This document shows positions 8,157-17,344 of a stretch of 64,000 bases of DNA, piece by piece. The DNA is from Nostoc sp. TCL26-01 (GTDB taxonomy: Bacteria > Cyanobacteriota > Cyanobacteriia > Cyanobacteriales > Nostocaceae). The translations under genes were made by a program, and so were the position numbers. The notes beneath the pieces were generated by a model, which had not been told where the DNA came from, ran no database searches, and saw nothing but the letters and a program-made list of their open reading frames with translations. How positions within the stretch are numbered: the first letter of the stretch is position 1; each line of letters starts with the position of its first letter. The stretch is taken from positions 1,284,804 to 1,348,803 of the forward strand of contig NZ_CP040297.1 of NCBI RefSeq assembly GCF_013393945.1. The letters are read 5' to 3'.

Positions 8157-8855
8157 ATGAGAATAAATTCTACTGTACTTCTTACTTTGGTTTTGTTATT
8201 TCTAATGTTAGGTGCGGGTTCCGTCAGTGCATTTTTGGGATTTACGTTTGGAAGTTCTGCACTTAAAGGCGTGACAACCCCTGATGGTCGTCCTACAAGC
8301 AAGTTTGCCAGCAGCAAGACAAACCCGCAATCAGGTGCAGTGGCTTTTCTGAAAGAGGAAGATATCCTCAAAGTAGTCAAGTCACGCATCGACGGTAAGA
8401 CCAAAGCTGCTAAATCCGACGAGACAAACGAAGATGATGAAGATATTAACGGTAAAAAGCAGAAGCCAGAAGAAAAACCCCCACAGGTAGTTGAAGAGAA
8501 ACTCCAACCTGGATTTCCAGTAGCCGCCGAGAATGAAGGCGTAACGTTGTCCGTGCAATCTGCCCGTTATTCTGGTGGCGATTTACTATTAAAGGTAAAA
8601 ATGCAGAATAAAGGCGCTGATTCTGTACGTTTTTTGTATAGCTTTTTAGATGTTACAGATGATAAAGGGAGAACACTCAGCGCCAGTACAGAGGGTTTAC
8701 CAGCAGATTTACCCGCAAATGGCCCAGCATTTACTGGTACAGTCAGCATTCCCACAGCGCTATTGGATGATGTGAAGAAAATATCTCTCGCTCTTACAGA
8801 TTATCCCGATCAAAAATTGAAGTTAGAGGTATCAAATATTCCAGTGGGAAGGTAG
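8157..8855 (+). CDS. Secreted protein with C-terminal beta-sandwich-like domain
   Basis: 232 residues. A signal peptide covers residues 1-25 (LLTLVLLFLMLGAGSVSA). Then comes a Gly/Ser/Lys-rich region and a highly charged linker (about 80-115: DETNEDDEDINGKKQKPEEK). The C-terminal 115 residues read like an immunoglobulin-fold domain of the DUF4352/FxLYD sort: GVTLSVQSARYSGGDLLLKV, NKGADSVRFLYSFLDVTDDK, SIPTALLDDVKKISLALTD. That assignment is by pattern only. It lies 39 bases ahead of the CNNM gene and may share its transcript. Confidence 0.7.
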   Translation: MRINSTVLLTLVLLFLMLGAGSVSAFLGFTFGSSALKGVTTPDGRPTSKFASSKTNPQSGAVAFLKEEDILKVVKSRIDGKTKAAKSDETNEDDEDINGKKQKPEEKPPQVVEEKLQPGFPVAAENEGVTLSVQSARYSGGDLLLKVKMQNKGADSVRFLYSFLDVTDDKGRTLSASTEGLPADLPANGPAFTGTVSIPTALLDDVKKISLALTDYPDQKLKLEVSNIPVGR

Positions 8856-8894
8856 GGGATAGAGGCTAGTCCCAAATAATATGTTGCACGAGCT

Positions 8895-10250
8895 TTGGCA
8901 GTGAATGAATTTCCTAATTTGAGCTTGACGGATGTGGGGCTGCGGTTATTATCAGTGCTGCTGCTGATTGTGATTAATGCGTTTTTTGTAGCAGCTGAGT
9001 TTTCTATGGTGACAGTGAGGCGATCGCGTATTCATCAGCTAGTCAAGGCTGGAGATGTGCAGGCGATCGCTGTAGAAACACTGCAAAAGAGCATTGATAG
9101 ACTATTATCGACAACCCAATTAGGAATTACGCTGTCTAGCTTGGCTTTGGGGTGGATTGGTGAAAGTTCGATTGTTGTGCTGGTGAGTGCATCACTCAAA
9201 TCTTTGCCCATACCCGCAAATATGAGTCATGTACTCGCTCATTCTTGCGCTATTCCCATCGCTTTTTTTCTCATTGCCTATCTGCAAATTGTCTTGGGTG
9301 AACTGTGTCCTAAATCTATAGCCATAATATATTCAGAACAGCTAGCACGTTTTTTAGGGCCTTCAGTTAAAGCGATCGTCCGTTTCTTCCGCCCTTTAAT
9401 CTGGATTCTCAATCAATCTACCAGCTATCTGCTGCGACTTTTTGGTGTTGAATACACAGGCCAAAGTTGGCGACCCCCTGTAACGCCAGAAGAATTACAA
9501 ATAATTATCTCTACAGAACGAGAATCTATTGGTTTACAAACAGCAGAACGAGAACTACTCAACAACATTTTTGAGTTTGGTGACGTGACAGCCCAAGATG
9601 TGATGATCCCTCGGAATGGAATTGCAGCTTTATCCAACGACGCTACTTTCCAAAGCTTGCTGCAAGAAATGATCACCACTGGACACTCTCGTTATCCTGT
9701 GATTGGCGATTCTTTAGATGATATTCGGGGAATTGTCTACTTTCGAGATTTAGCCCAACCTTTAGCCGTTGGCAAACTATCTTTAGAAACCCAAATTCAA
9801 TCTTGGATGCGTCCCGCCCGGTTTGTCCCAGAACACACACCCTTAAGTGAACTATTGCCTATGATGCAGCAAGAGAAGCCTGCTATGGTTATAGTCGTCG
9901 ATGAATTTGGTGGGACTGTAGGGTTGGTAACTATCCAAGATGTCATTGCCGAAATTATCGGTAACGCAGGCGCATCTCCCAGCAGCGACGATTTGCTGAT
10001 TCAGATGTTAAATCAGCAGACATTTTTAGTCCAAGCTCAAATCAACCTAGAAGACCTCAACCAAGTCTTGCATCTCAATTTACCCCTAACCAGGGAATAT
10101 CAAACCCTAGCTGGCTTTTTGCTCTATCAATGGCAAAAAATGCCCACAAAAGGCGAAATTTTCTGCTACGACAATCTCGAATTTACCGTAGTCTCAATGG
10201 ACGGGCCACGCCTGCATCAGATTCAAGTCCGACGTTTAAACGAGGGGTAG
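8895..10250 (+). CDS. CNNM/CBS-domain membrane protein (CorC/HlyC family)
   Basis: 451 residues. The N-terminal DUF21/CNNM transmembrane domain (about 1-200) includes LRLLSVLLLIVINAFFVAAE, the QLGITLSSLALGWIGE signature and an AYLQIVLGELCPKSIAIIY helix. Two CBS motifs follow (about 217-335; AQDVMIPRNGI and DIRGIVYFRDLAQPL), then a CorC_HlyC domain (about 360-445). Relatives are magnesium or cobalt efflux/homeostasis proteins, often mislabelled hemolysins. The frame opens with TTG at 8895, with GTG two codons later; no strong Shine-Dalgarno separates them. Confidence 0.9.
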   Translation: MAVNEFPNLSLTDVGLRLLSVLLLIVINAFFVAAEFSMVTVRRSRIHQLVKAGDVQAIAVETLQKSIDRLLSTTQLGITLSSLALGWIGESSIVVLVSASLKSLPIPANMSHVLAHSCAIPIAFFLIAYLQIVLGELCPKSIAIIYSEQLARFLGPSVKAIVRFFRPLIWILNQSTSYLLRLFGVEYTGQSWRPPVTPEELQIIISTERESIGLQTAERELLNNIFEFGDVTAQDVMIPRNGIAALSNDATFQSLLQEMITTGHSRYPVIGDSLDDIRGIVYFRDLAQPLAVGKLSLETQIQSWMRPARFVPEHTPLSELLPMMQQEKPAMVIVVDEFGGTVGLVTIQDVIAEIIGNAGASPSSDDLLIQMLNQQTFLVQAQINLEDLNQVLHLNLPLTREYQTLAGFLLYQWQKMPTKGEIFCYDNLEFTVVSMDGPRLHQIQVRRLNEG

Positions 10251-10336
10251 AGATTTGAACAAGGGGACAAGGAGAGAGTATTTATATAGTTTCTTTCCCC
10301 CCATCTCCCCATCCCCCCATCTCCCTATCTCCTTAC

Positions 10337-11014
10337 TCAGCACTCATAACTCACTGGATCTTGTAAGCCTAATTCGGCAAAAGCTGCTAGACGCAAGCGG
10401 CAAGAGTCACAAACACCGCAAGCCGCATCACCACCAGCGTAGCAAGACCAAGTAAGTTCCCAAGGAACGCCTAATTGGTTGCCTAATTGAATGATTTCGG
10501 TTTTTTTTAACTCAATTAACGGGGCAACAATTTGAATGGGTTGACCTTCGCGTCCTTGTTTGGTTCCTAGTCGGAATACTTCTTGCATTGCCTGGATATA
10601 GTCTGGGCGACAATCGGGGTATCCTGAATAATCTAGGGCGTTAACTCCGATATATACTCGTTGAGCTGCGATCGCCTCAGCATAAGCCAACGCAAAACTT
10701 AAAAAAATAGTATTCCGTGCAGGTACATAGGTAATCGGAATATTTTGTGACATTTCATCTAAAGAACGCTCTTGGGGTAAATCAATTTTGTCGTCCGTCA
10801 ATGCCGAACCACCCCACTGTCGCAAGTCAAAATTAACTACCCGATGTTGTGCTACTCCCACTTTTTGTGCTACCAGAAAAGCTGAGTGCAATTCCCGTCG
10901 ATGTCTTTGCTGATAGTCAAACGCAATAGAGTAACACTCACAACCATCTGCTTTAGCTTGGTAGAGAATTGTGGAAGAATCTAATCCGCCAGACAATAAA
11001 ATTACAGCTTTCAT
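10337..11014 (-). CDS. queC: 7-cyano-7-deazaguanine synthase
   Basis: 225 residues. The PP-loop ATP pyrophosphatase motif LLSGGLDSSTILYQAK is at residues 6-21. A C-terminal zinc site is formed by Cys in CYAGGDAACGVCDSCRLR. VPARNTIFLSFALAYAEAI and GVNALDYSGYPDCRPDYIQA are QueC signatures. The enzyme converts 7-carboxy-7-deazaguanine to preQ0 in the queuosine pathway. No other queuosine genes are nearby. It is convergent with the CNNM gene. Confidence 0.96.
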   Translation of the reverse strand: MKAVILLSGGLDSSTILYQAKADGCECYSIAFDYQQRHRRELHSAFLVAQKVGVAQHRVVNFDLRQWGGSALTDDKIDLPQERSLDEMSQNIPITYVPARNTIFLSFALAYAEAIAAQRVYIGVNALDYSGYPDCRPDYIQAMQEVFRLGTKQGREGQPIQIVAPLIELKKTEIIQLGNQLGVPWELTWSCYAGGDAACGVCDSCRLRLAAFAELGLQDPVSYEC

Positions 11015-11700
11015 TTCCGTTGCAAATTCTAGATGATTAACTGCCCAATTACACTTCTAGTTTCTGTTAAAAGGAATACAAAATACTCTGCTTCAGGAAG
11101 TTGTATTGCCTCACAAATAGCCAAATCACATTGTTTACCTAGACATTCATAATGTGATATCAATCCAGAAATACCTTATAGAGACTCAGTTGATTGCGTC
11201 TATTGAAACTCATTTCCCACACCAATAACTCTGAGTAGTCAAAAATCCAAAGTCAAAAGTAAAAATCAAGATTTTTGGACTTTGGACTGTTGACCATTGA
11301 CAAAAAAGGATAAAAAATCTTTGATAATGCCTAAGTCTTAAATAAATCTTTTTTTATTTGTCCATCTCCGTGTATCATTTATATTAATTGGTAATTTTAC
11401 TAACAATAAAATTATTAATTATCCATCTAGATACTTGATTGCTTAAAAGTCTTTCAAGAATTTGCATTTAGGTATTACTGTGTTTTTGAATGTAGTTAAA
11501 AGATGCAACTTGTTTTATGTAACCTGACAGAGAACAAAGTAATTGAGGACTGTGGATACAAAACACATCCCGATTACGGGAACTGATTGCAAACTTTGAA
11601 ATTCTTCATAAACAAGGCCTCTATGTTACCATCTGGATGGTTTTAGACGGATCATAACTGGCTGTTCAGTATAAACGCCAACGGCCATAGCGTCTCTAAA
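11015..11700. other. 686-bp intergenic region
   Basis: No gene of credible length is seen on either strand. The region is AT-rich and contains an imperfect inverted repeat around 11246-11289 (TCCAAAGTC against GACTTTGGA). Nothing else was recognised; promoters for queC (minus) and the oxidoreductase gene (plus) must lie here. Confidence 0.6.
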
Positions 11701-11725
11701 TTTGGTGGTTGAGGAGAGAACAATA

Positions 11726-12802
11726 GTGCAAAATAGCATGTCAGTGGCAGAACCAAATTCATATACACAGCGCAACCAGCCACGACCGATTCGCATAGGC
11801 GTAATCGGTGTGGGTAACATGGGACAACATCATGCCCGTGTACTCAGTTCAATGAAGGATGTTGAACTAGTCGGAGTGGCAGATATCAATGTCGAACGAG
11901 GCTTAGAAACTGCCAGCAAATATAAGGTGCGTTTTTTTGAGGATTATTGTGACTTGCTTCCTCACGTGGAAGCAGTGTGTGTAGCTGTCCCCACTCGCTT
12001 ACATTATGCTGTCGGTATTAACTGTCTGTTGGCAGGAATTCACGTTTTAATTGAAAAACCGATCGCTGCTAGTATCTCTGAAGCAGAATCGCTAGTCAAT
12101 GCTGCTGCCGAGTCACAGTGTATTTTGCAAGTAGGTCATATTGAACGGTTCAACCCAGCATTCCGCGAACTGAATAAGGTGCTGAAAACTGAAGAAGTTT
12201 TAGCCCTAGAAGCTCATCGCATGAGTCCTTATTCAGACAGAGCTAATGATGTTTCGGTAGTCCTGGATTTAATGATCCATGACATTGACTTGCTCCTGGA
12301 ATTGGCAGCCTCACCAGTAACTAAGTTAACCGCCAGTGGGACTCGTGCTTTAGACTCCGGTTACTTAGATTACGTAACTGCGACTATTGGATTTGCCAAT
12401 GGGATTGTTGCTACTCTCACAGCCAGCAAAGTCACCCACCGGAAAATTCGCCGCATTGTCGCCCACTGCAAAAACTCTTTTACGGAAGCAGATTTTCTCA
12501 AAAATGAAATTTTGATTCATCGTCAAACCCCCGCTAACTCTCTCAATGACCATCGTCATTATCGACAAGACGGCTTAATTGAGAAAGTCTACACCACTAA
12601 TATTCAACCCCTAAGTGCAGAACTAGAGCATTTTGTCAACTGTGTACATGGTGGGAATCAACCCTCAGTTGGTGGTGAACAAGCCCTCAAAGCTCTGAGA
12701 TTAGCCAGCTTAATCGAACAGATGGCATTAGAAGAACGGGTATGGAACCCCTCAGATTGGCAATCTGAATCGAGAGTCCAATCATTGACACCAACTGTTT
12801 AG
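11726..12802 (+). CDS. Gfo/Idh/MocA family oxidoreductase
   Basis: 358 residues from the chosen start. The Rossmann motif IRIGVIGVGNMGQHHARVL lies near the N terminus, followed by EAVCVAVPTRLHYAVG and the catalytic-site motif HVLIEKPIAASISEAESL with the conserved EKP. The C-terminal domain has MIHDIDLLLELA, with the usual metal/substrate-proximal His. Family members are NAD(P)-dependent sugar or inositol dehydrogenases or biliverdin reductase-like enzymes; the substrate is unknown. The frame is open from a TTG at 11702, but GAGGAGA sits eight bases before GTG 11726, making that start preferable; ATG 11738 is the alternative. Confidence 0.88.
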   Translation: MQNSMSVAEPNSYTQRNQPRPIRIGVIGVGNMGQHHARVLSSMKDVELVGVADINVERGLETASKYKVRFFEDYCDLLPHVEAVCVAVPTRLHYAVGINCLLAGIHVLIEKPIAASISEAESLVNAAAESQCILQVGHIERFNPAFRELNKVLKTEEVLALEAHRMSPYSDRANDVSVVLDLMIHDIDLLLELAASPVTKLTASGTRALDSGYLDYVTATIGFANGIVATLTASKVTHRKIRRIVAHCKNSFTEADFLKNEILIHRQTPANSLNDHRHYRQDGLIEKVYTTNIQPLSAELEHFVNCVHGGNQPSVGGEQALKALRLASLIEQMALEERVWNPSDWQSESRVQSLTPTV

Positions 12803-12877
12803 GAGACAAGGAAGGGGATAAGGGGACAAGGAGATAAGGGGACAAGGAGACAAGGAGATAAGGGGACAAGGAGAAAA
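12803..12877. repeat. GGGGACAAGGAGATAA tandem repeat
   Basis: A purine-only tract made of alternating GGGGACAAGGAGATAA and GGAGACAA units directly follows the oxidoreductase stop. Similar purine- or pyrimidine-biased tracts occur at 10258-10330 and 42690-42735. A pyrimidine-rich stretch continues to about 12935. No gene up to 13012. Confidence 0.75.
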
Positions 12878-13012
12878 TTACTTAATTACTCTTTCCCCCC
12901 ATCCCCCACTCCCCCCATCTTCCCCTCTCCCGTCCAAAAGCCTCCTGCTTTTTTGAAAACACAGGTTAAACTTAGCAACGAAAATATTTAAGCAGTTTCA
13001 ATAAGCGAATCC

Positions 13013-13630
13013 ATGTCATCTGATTGGATCAAAAATATTATCGAATCCCTGGGCTATTGGGGAATTGCTCTGCTGATGTTCGTAGAGAATTTATTTCCAC
13101 CAATTCCTTCAGAATTAATCATGCCACTGGCAGGATATACAGCTAATCTGCCAGGCTCCAAACTCAATCTGACGGGCGTGTTTGTGGCTGGACTTTTAGG
13201 TTCTGTCGTCGGTGCGCTGGTTTGGTACTACCCAGGAAAATTTCTGGGTGAGAGACGTTTAAGAGAGTTAGCTGATAAGTATGGTAAGTGGATTAGCGTA
13301 TCTAGCAAGGATATTACCAAAGCAAAACGCTGGTTTGACACTCAAGGCAATAAAGCAGTTTTGATTGGTCGGCTAATTCCAGGAGTGCGTACCCTCATCT
13401 CCGTACCAGCAGGCGTTAGCAATATGCCTCTGCTACCTTTTTTATTTTATACAACTTTAGGTAGCGCTGCTTGGGTGGGTTTGCTAACATACTCAGGATA
13501 CGTTTTGGGTAGTCAGTATGAACTTGTGGATAAGTACCTTGCCCCTGTATCCAAAATCGTTCTAGGGACTTTGGTTTTGGCATTTGTTATCTGGATACTC
13601 AATCGTAAGCGTAGAAATACCAGAATTTGA
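13013..13630 (+). CDS. DedA family membrane protein
   Basis: 205 residues with four to five hydrophobic segments. DedA signatures are FVENLFPPIPSELIMPLAGY (residues about 24-43), FVAGLLGSVVGALVWYYPGK and the Arg/Pro motif IGRLIPGVRTLISVPAG (about 117-134). Inner-membrane DedA proteins are linked to undecaprenyl-phosphate or phospholipid flipping and envelope homeostasis. It ends with a basic tail NRKRRNTRI. Monocistronic by spacing (210 bases upstream, 220 downstream). Confidence 0.93.
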   Translation: MSSDWIKNIIESLGYWGIALLMFVENLFPPIPSELIMPLAGYTANLPGSKLNLTGVFVAGLLGSVVGALVWYYPGKFLGERRLRELADKYGKWISVSSKDITKAKRWFDTQGNKAVLIGRLIPGVRTLISVPAGVSNMPLLPFLFYTTLGSAAWVGLLTYSGYVLGSQYELVDKYLAPVSKIVLGTLVLAFVIWILNRKRRNTRI

Positions 13631-13853
13631 CGTAAAGTAGCTTTAAATTTGCACGTGGGGGTTACATCTGGTAAAAATTCGCCTACACTATGCCAAATAA
13701 TGCTGACGAAGCGATCGCCTAAATTTTACTAAAATTTTAAAATTTGGCGTATTTGTAGCTACACTTGACGAGACTAAAAATTTCTGGTATCCCCCATGTT
13801 TGTACGACGAGCATGATAACTTTTTACAGGTAAGTAGGACTAGGAGCTTTAAT

Positions 13854-15002
13854 ATGACAGACCAACCTTCCGCCGCAACCCCGATGAATGCTGCTGCCAT
13901 CCCTTTAAACAGAGTGTCAGCATCTACCCCAATTAACGCTGCTCCAGCTAGTAAGCCCAGCAATGGTTCGAGCAAATCTATTCTCAGTGTGGATTTAGGC
14001 AGAACTTCCACCAAAACTTGTGTCAGCCGCGAACCCAATAACGTGGTGTTTGTACCTGCTAACGTTAAGCAAATGTCCATCGAGCAAGTACGCGGGGGCG
14101 TTTTTGAAGCCCGTGCTACTGATCCTTTAATGGACTTATGGCTGGAGTATCAAGGCAAAGGCTATGCCGTCGGTCAACTAGCAGCAGATTTTGGGGCTAA
14201 TTTGGGAGTCGGTCAATCTAAAGTTGAGGATGCCATTATCAAGGTATTGGCAAGTGCTGGCTACTTCAAACTCAAAGATGAAATTTCTGTGGTGCTGGGT
14301 TTACCTTTTCTCTCTTTAGAACAATTTGAGCGAGAAAAAGCACAATTAATTAGTCAAGTTACAGGGCCTCATGTTTTAAATTTCCGTGGCGAGTCTGTAG
14401 CTTTAAATATCACTAAGGTTTGGGTGATGCCAGAAGGTTATGGTAGTCTTCTGTGGTCAGAAGCCCAACCCAAGAAAGGTGGTACTAGCCCCGATTTTAC
14501 AAAAATTTCTGTGGCAATTGTCGATATCGGTCATCAAACCATCGATTTATTAATGGTGGACAATTTCCGCTTTGCTAGAGGTGCTTCTAAGAGTGAAGAC
14601 TTCGGGATGAATAAGTTCTATGAACTAGTAGCAGCCGAAATCGAAGGCGCAGATAGCCAATCTTTAGCATTAATCTCAGCTGTGAATAAACCCAAAGGCG
14701 AACGTTTTTATCGTCCCAAAGGTGCTAGTAAGCCAGCTAACCTTGATGATTTCCTACCCAACTTGATAGAGCAATTTTCCAGAGAAATTTGCAGCCGTGT
14801 GTTAGCTTGGTTGCCAGAGCGTGTCACCGATGTGATTATCACTGGTGGTGGTGGTGAGTTTTTCTGGGAAGATGTGCAACGTCTACTCAAAGAAGCCAAA
14901 ATTAATGCTCACTTAGCTGCTCCTTCTAGACAAGCGAACGCCTTGGGGCAGTATATTTATGGAGAGGCCCAATTATCCTCCAGTCGCTCTTCTAGGGCTT
15001 AA
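13854..15002 (+). CDS. ParM/StbA-like actin-family ATPase (chromosomal)
   Basis: 382 residues from ATG 13854; AGGAG seven bases upstream (13842-13846) makes this start better than the TTG 54 bases earlier. A low-complexity Ala/Pro/Ser tail (1-41) precedes the actin fold: phosphate-1 SILSVDLGRTSTKTCVS, the strand EISVVLGLPFLSLEQFE, phosphate-2 SVAIVDIGHQTIDLLMVD (about 219-236) and adenosine motif DVIITGGGGEFFWEDV (about 326-341). This order and the VGLP-type motif fit ParM/StbA filament-forming ATPases that segregate plasmids. The next gene starts five bases downstream and looks like a DNA-binding adaptor, so they form one operon. Confidence 0.85.
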   Translation: MTDQPSAATPMNAAAIPLNRVSASTPINAAPASKPSNGSSKSILSVDLGRTSTKTCVSREPNNVVFVPANVKQMSIEQVRGGVFEARATDPLMDLWLEYQGKGYAVGQLAADFGANLGVGQSKVEDAIIKVLASAGYFKLKDEISVVLGLPFLSLEQFEREKAQLISQVTGPHVLNFRGESVALNITKVWVMPEGYGSLLWSEAQPKKGGTSPDFTKISVAIVDIGHQTIDLLMVDNFRFARGASKSEDFGMNKFYELVAAEIEGADSQSLALISAVNKPKGERFYRPKGASKPANLDDFLPNLIEQFSREICSRVLAWLPERVTDVIITGGGGEFFWEDVQRLLKEAKINAHLAAPSRQANALGQYIYGEAQLSSSRSSRA

Positions 15003-15007
15003 AAAGA

Positions 15008-15493
15008 ATGTTCCAATGGTCAAAAAAGGTAGTTAAATCGGTCACGTTCAATCCAGGAGTCGCTGATGAGAGTTTGTTAGCGGTTGTAGAAAGCTATCTT
15101 GAAAAACAACCAGACAAGACTTTTAGCGACCTCTGTAAAGAGGCCTTATGGCAATCTTTATGCGTACCGGAATCTGTAAAACCTGGTCTCAAGACGGCAG
15201 TAACAGAATCGGCTGAACAAAAAATCGATGAGTTGCAACGTCAAGTACGTGACCTTGAGGAACGTTTTTTTGCCAAAGAATCTCATCGTCTAGAAGCGCT
15301 GGAACGCCAAATTTTGCAACTAACACAACAAATGGCGCATCTAGCAATTATCGTCACAGAACGACCTGTGGTTTACCATCAACCTCAATCAGCACCAGCC
15401 GTAGATGTAGTCAATACTCCCTATGCTGTGAATTCTCAGGAAGAAGTTGACCCTTTAATCAGTCGTTTAAGTCAATATCTTGATGATTTTTAG
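15008..15493 (+). CDS. Ribbon-helix-helix-like partner protein of the ParM-like ATPase
   Basis: 161 residues. Residues about 10-52 (VKSVTFNPGVADESLLAVVE then FSDLCKEALWQSL) read as a strand plus two helices like the ribbon-helix-helix domain of ParR adaptors. A coiled coil follows (about 68-115: IDELQRQVRDLEERFF, LEALERQILQLTQQMAHLA), then a disordered linker and the acidic end PLISRLSQYLDDF. ParR proteins bind centromere repeats and hold ParM filament ends; here this is inferred from position and fold pattern, not identity. The gap to the ATPase gene is five bases. Confidence 0.65.
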   Translation: MFQWSKKVVKSVTFNPGVADESLLAVVESYLEKQPDKTFSDLCKEALWQSLCVPESVKPGLKTAVTESAEQKIDELQRQVRDLEERFFAKESHRLEALERQILQLTQQMAHLAIIVTERPVVYHQPQSAPAVDVVNTPYAVNSQEEVDPLISRLSQYLDDF

Positions 15494-15529
15494 TGACAAG
15501 CCATTGTTGTGAGTAATATTGAGCTAGTG

Positions 15530-15555
15530 TCCTTAATAGTATTTACTATTAAGGA
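15530..15555 (+). terminator. Hairpin terminator after the ParM-like operon
   Basis: TCCTTAATAGT (15530-15540) pairs perfectly with ACTATTAAGGA (15545-15555) across a four-base loop, followed by TTATTAATTT. An 11-bp stem with a T-rich tail 35 bases after the stop codon is a reasonable Rho-independent terminator, although the stem is AT-rich. Confidence 0.55.
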
Positions 15556-15575
15556 TTATTAATTTAATGGGCAAG

Positions 15576-15620
15576 AGTCAATAGTCATTGGTCAATAGTC
15601 ATTGGTCAATAGTCATTAGG
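15576..15620. repeat. STRR array GTCAATAGTCATTG
   Basis: Three units of a 14-base double heptamer (GTCAATA plus GTCATTG) followed by a diverged unit. It runs into the dispersed palindromic repeat at 15622. Confidence 0.85.
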
Positions 15621-15621
15621 C

Positions 15622-15730
15622 AAGAGTTATTATTTCTTCATTTTGAATTTTGCGGAAAGTTCTGTAGGCGGGTTTCCCGCCGTAGGAAACTTTTCAAGAC
15701 GAATTTTGAATTTTGAATTGGTATCAGCAC
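15622..15730 (+). repeat. Dispersed palindromic repeat, family P (short form)
   Basis: Inverted copy of the 5153-5261 block, differing by very few bases (for example GCGGAAAG here against GCGAAAAG). It has the palindromic core GGCGGGTTTCCCGCCGTAGG between the motif TTTTGAATTTTG and its partner. It is intergenic between the ParM-like operon and the phosphohexomutase gene. Confidence 0.85.
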
Positions 15731-15805
15731 TCACTACTCATCACTCACTACTCACTAAACTGTACATGATGTTAAAATCCTCAAGTGTAGGCTGAGGATA
15801 CCCCA

Positions 15806-17242
15806 ATGGCAGTTATAGCTAGCTCAATCAAGTTTGGTACAGATGGCTGGCGGGGCGTGATTGGTGATGAGTTCACCTTTGAACGCCTAGCTTTGGTCGC
15901 ACCAGTGGCAGCACAGGTATTATATGATACGTATTTTTCAAGCGTGGGTAGCCGCACAATTATCGTGGGTTATGATCGCCGGTTTATGGCAGAAAATTTT
16001 GCCCGTGCTGTGGCTGATGCTGTGACTGCTATCGGATTTGATGTTTTGCTCAGTGAAAGCTATGCTCCTACTCCTGCTTTTAGTTGGGCTGCTAAACAAC
16101 TCAATGCTTTGGGGGCGCTGGTGATTACAGCTAGTCATAATCCTGGCGCATATTTGGGCTTAAAAGTCAAGGGTTATTTTGGTGGTTCAGTATCGCCAGA
16201 AGTGACAAAAGATATTGAAGCACTGCTACTACAGGGAGTTCCACCCGCAACAACTCCTGGTAAATTGGAAAGTTTTGATCCTTGGCCTAGTTATACAGAA
16301 GGTTTAAAAAGTAAAGTTGATATTGGCAAAATTCAACAAGCGATCGCTTCTGGGAAAGTCACTGTATTTGCGGATGTGATGCACGGTGCAGCAGCAAGCG
16401 GTTTGGGGCGATTGCTAGGTGAAAACGTGAAAGAAATTAACAGCGATCGCGATCCTTTATTTGGTGGTGGTGCGCCGGAACCCTTGCCTAAATACTTGAC
16501 AAAATTATTTGAGATGATCCGCAATCATCGAGAGCAAGATAAATCAGGTTTAGCGGTAGGATTTGTATTTGATGGTGATAGCGATCGCATTGCCGCAGTC
16601 GATGGAGAAGCTAATTTTTTAAGTTCGCAAATTTTAATCCCCATCTTAATTGACCACTTAAAGAGTAGACGCAACTTTACAGGGGAAATCGTCAAAACTG
16701 TTAGTGGTTCCGATTTGATTCCTAAAGTGGCTGCACTCCATAACTTATCAGTATTTGAAACAGCCGTAGGTTATAAATACATCGCTGACAGAATGTTAGC
16801 TGCACCAGTATTATTAGGTGGAGAAGAATCAGGGGGAATCGGTTACGGAAGCCACATACCCGAACGGGATGCCCTTTTAGCAGCATTGTACGTCTTAGAA
16901 GCCATTGTCGAATCTGGGCAAGATTTAGGAGATTATTATCGCCACTTACAACAGGAAACAGGCTTTACTTCCGCCTACGATCGCATCGACTTACCTCTAG
17001 CAAGTATGGATGTAAGAGCGCGTCTTCTGCAACAACTCCAAACCCAACCCCTCACCGAAATCGCAGGTAAAGCAGTTATTGACTGTAACACTATCGACGG
17101 CTACAAATACCGCCTAGCGGATAATAGCTGGTTAATGATTCGCTTCAGTGGTACGGAACCAGTCTTACGCCTCTACTGCGAAGCCTCCACCCTGGAAGAA
17201 GTGCATCAAACCCTAGCTTGGGCGAAACAGTGGGCCGAGTGA
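15806..17242 (+). CDS. Phosphoglucomutase/phosphomannomutase family protein
   Basis: 478 residues of the alpha-D-phosphohexomutase superfamily. The catalytic phosphoserine loop is VITASHNPGAYLGLKVKG (about residues 109-126). The magnesium loop is FVFDGDSDRIAAVDGE (about 254-269), the sugar-binding loop GGEESGGIGYGSHIPERD (about 344-361), and the C-terminal phosphate-binding loop RFSGTEPVLRLYCEA. All four family sites are present, so it should be active on glucose- or mannose-phosphates; which one cannot be settled by eye. Start MAVIASSIKFGTDGWRGVIG is typical. Confidence 0.93.
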   Translation: MAVIASSIKFGTDGWRGVIGDEFTFERLALVAPVAAQVLYDTYFSSVGSRTIIVGYDRRFMAENFARAVADAVTAIGFDVLLSESYAPTPAFSWAAKQLNALGALVITASHNPGAYLGLKVKGYFGGSVSPEVTKDIEALLLQGVPPATTPGKLESFDPWPSYTEGLKSKVDIGKIQQAIASGKVTVFADVMHGAAASGLGRLLGENVKEINSDRDPLFGGGAPEPLPKYLTKLFEMIRNHREQDKSGLAVGFVFDGDSDRIAAVDGEANFLSSQILIPILIDHLKSRRNFTGEIVKTVSGSDLIPKVAALHNLSVFETAVGYKYIADRMLAAPVLLGGEESGGIGYGSHIPERDALLAALYVLEAIVESGQDLGDYYRHLQQETGFTSAYDRIDLPLASMDVRARLLQQLQTQPLTEIAGKAVIDCNTIDGYKYRLADNSWLMIRFSGTEPVLRLYCEASTLEEVHQTLAWAKQWAE

Positions 17243-17287
17243 AGGAGTGAGGGAGTGAGGGAGTGCTGAGTGCTGAGTGGAAGTCGA

Positions 17288-17344
17288 ATGACCAATGACT
17301 AATGACTAATGACTAATGACTAATGACTAATGACTAATGACTAA
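17288..17344. repeat. STRR array AATGACT that contains the rdgB start codon
   Basis: One AATGACC unit and seven AATGACT units run up to and into rdgB. Each unit carries an ATG, but only the last one (17337) is in the rdgB frame without hitting a stop. No ribosome binding sequence is seen within the array. Confidence 0.9.
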
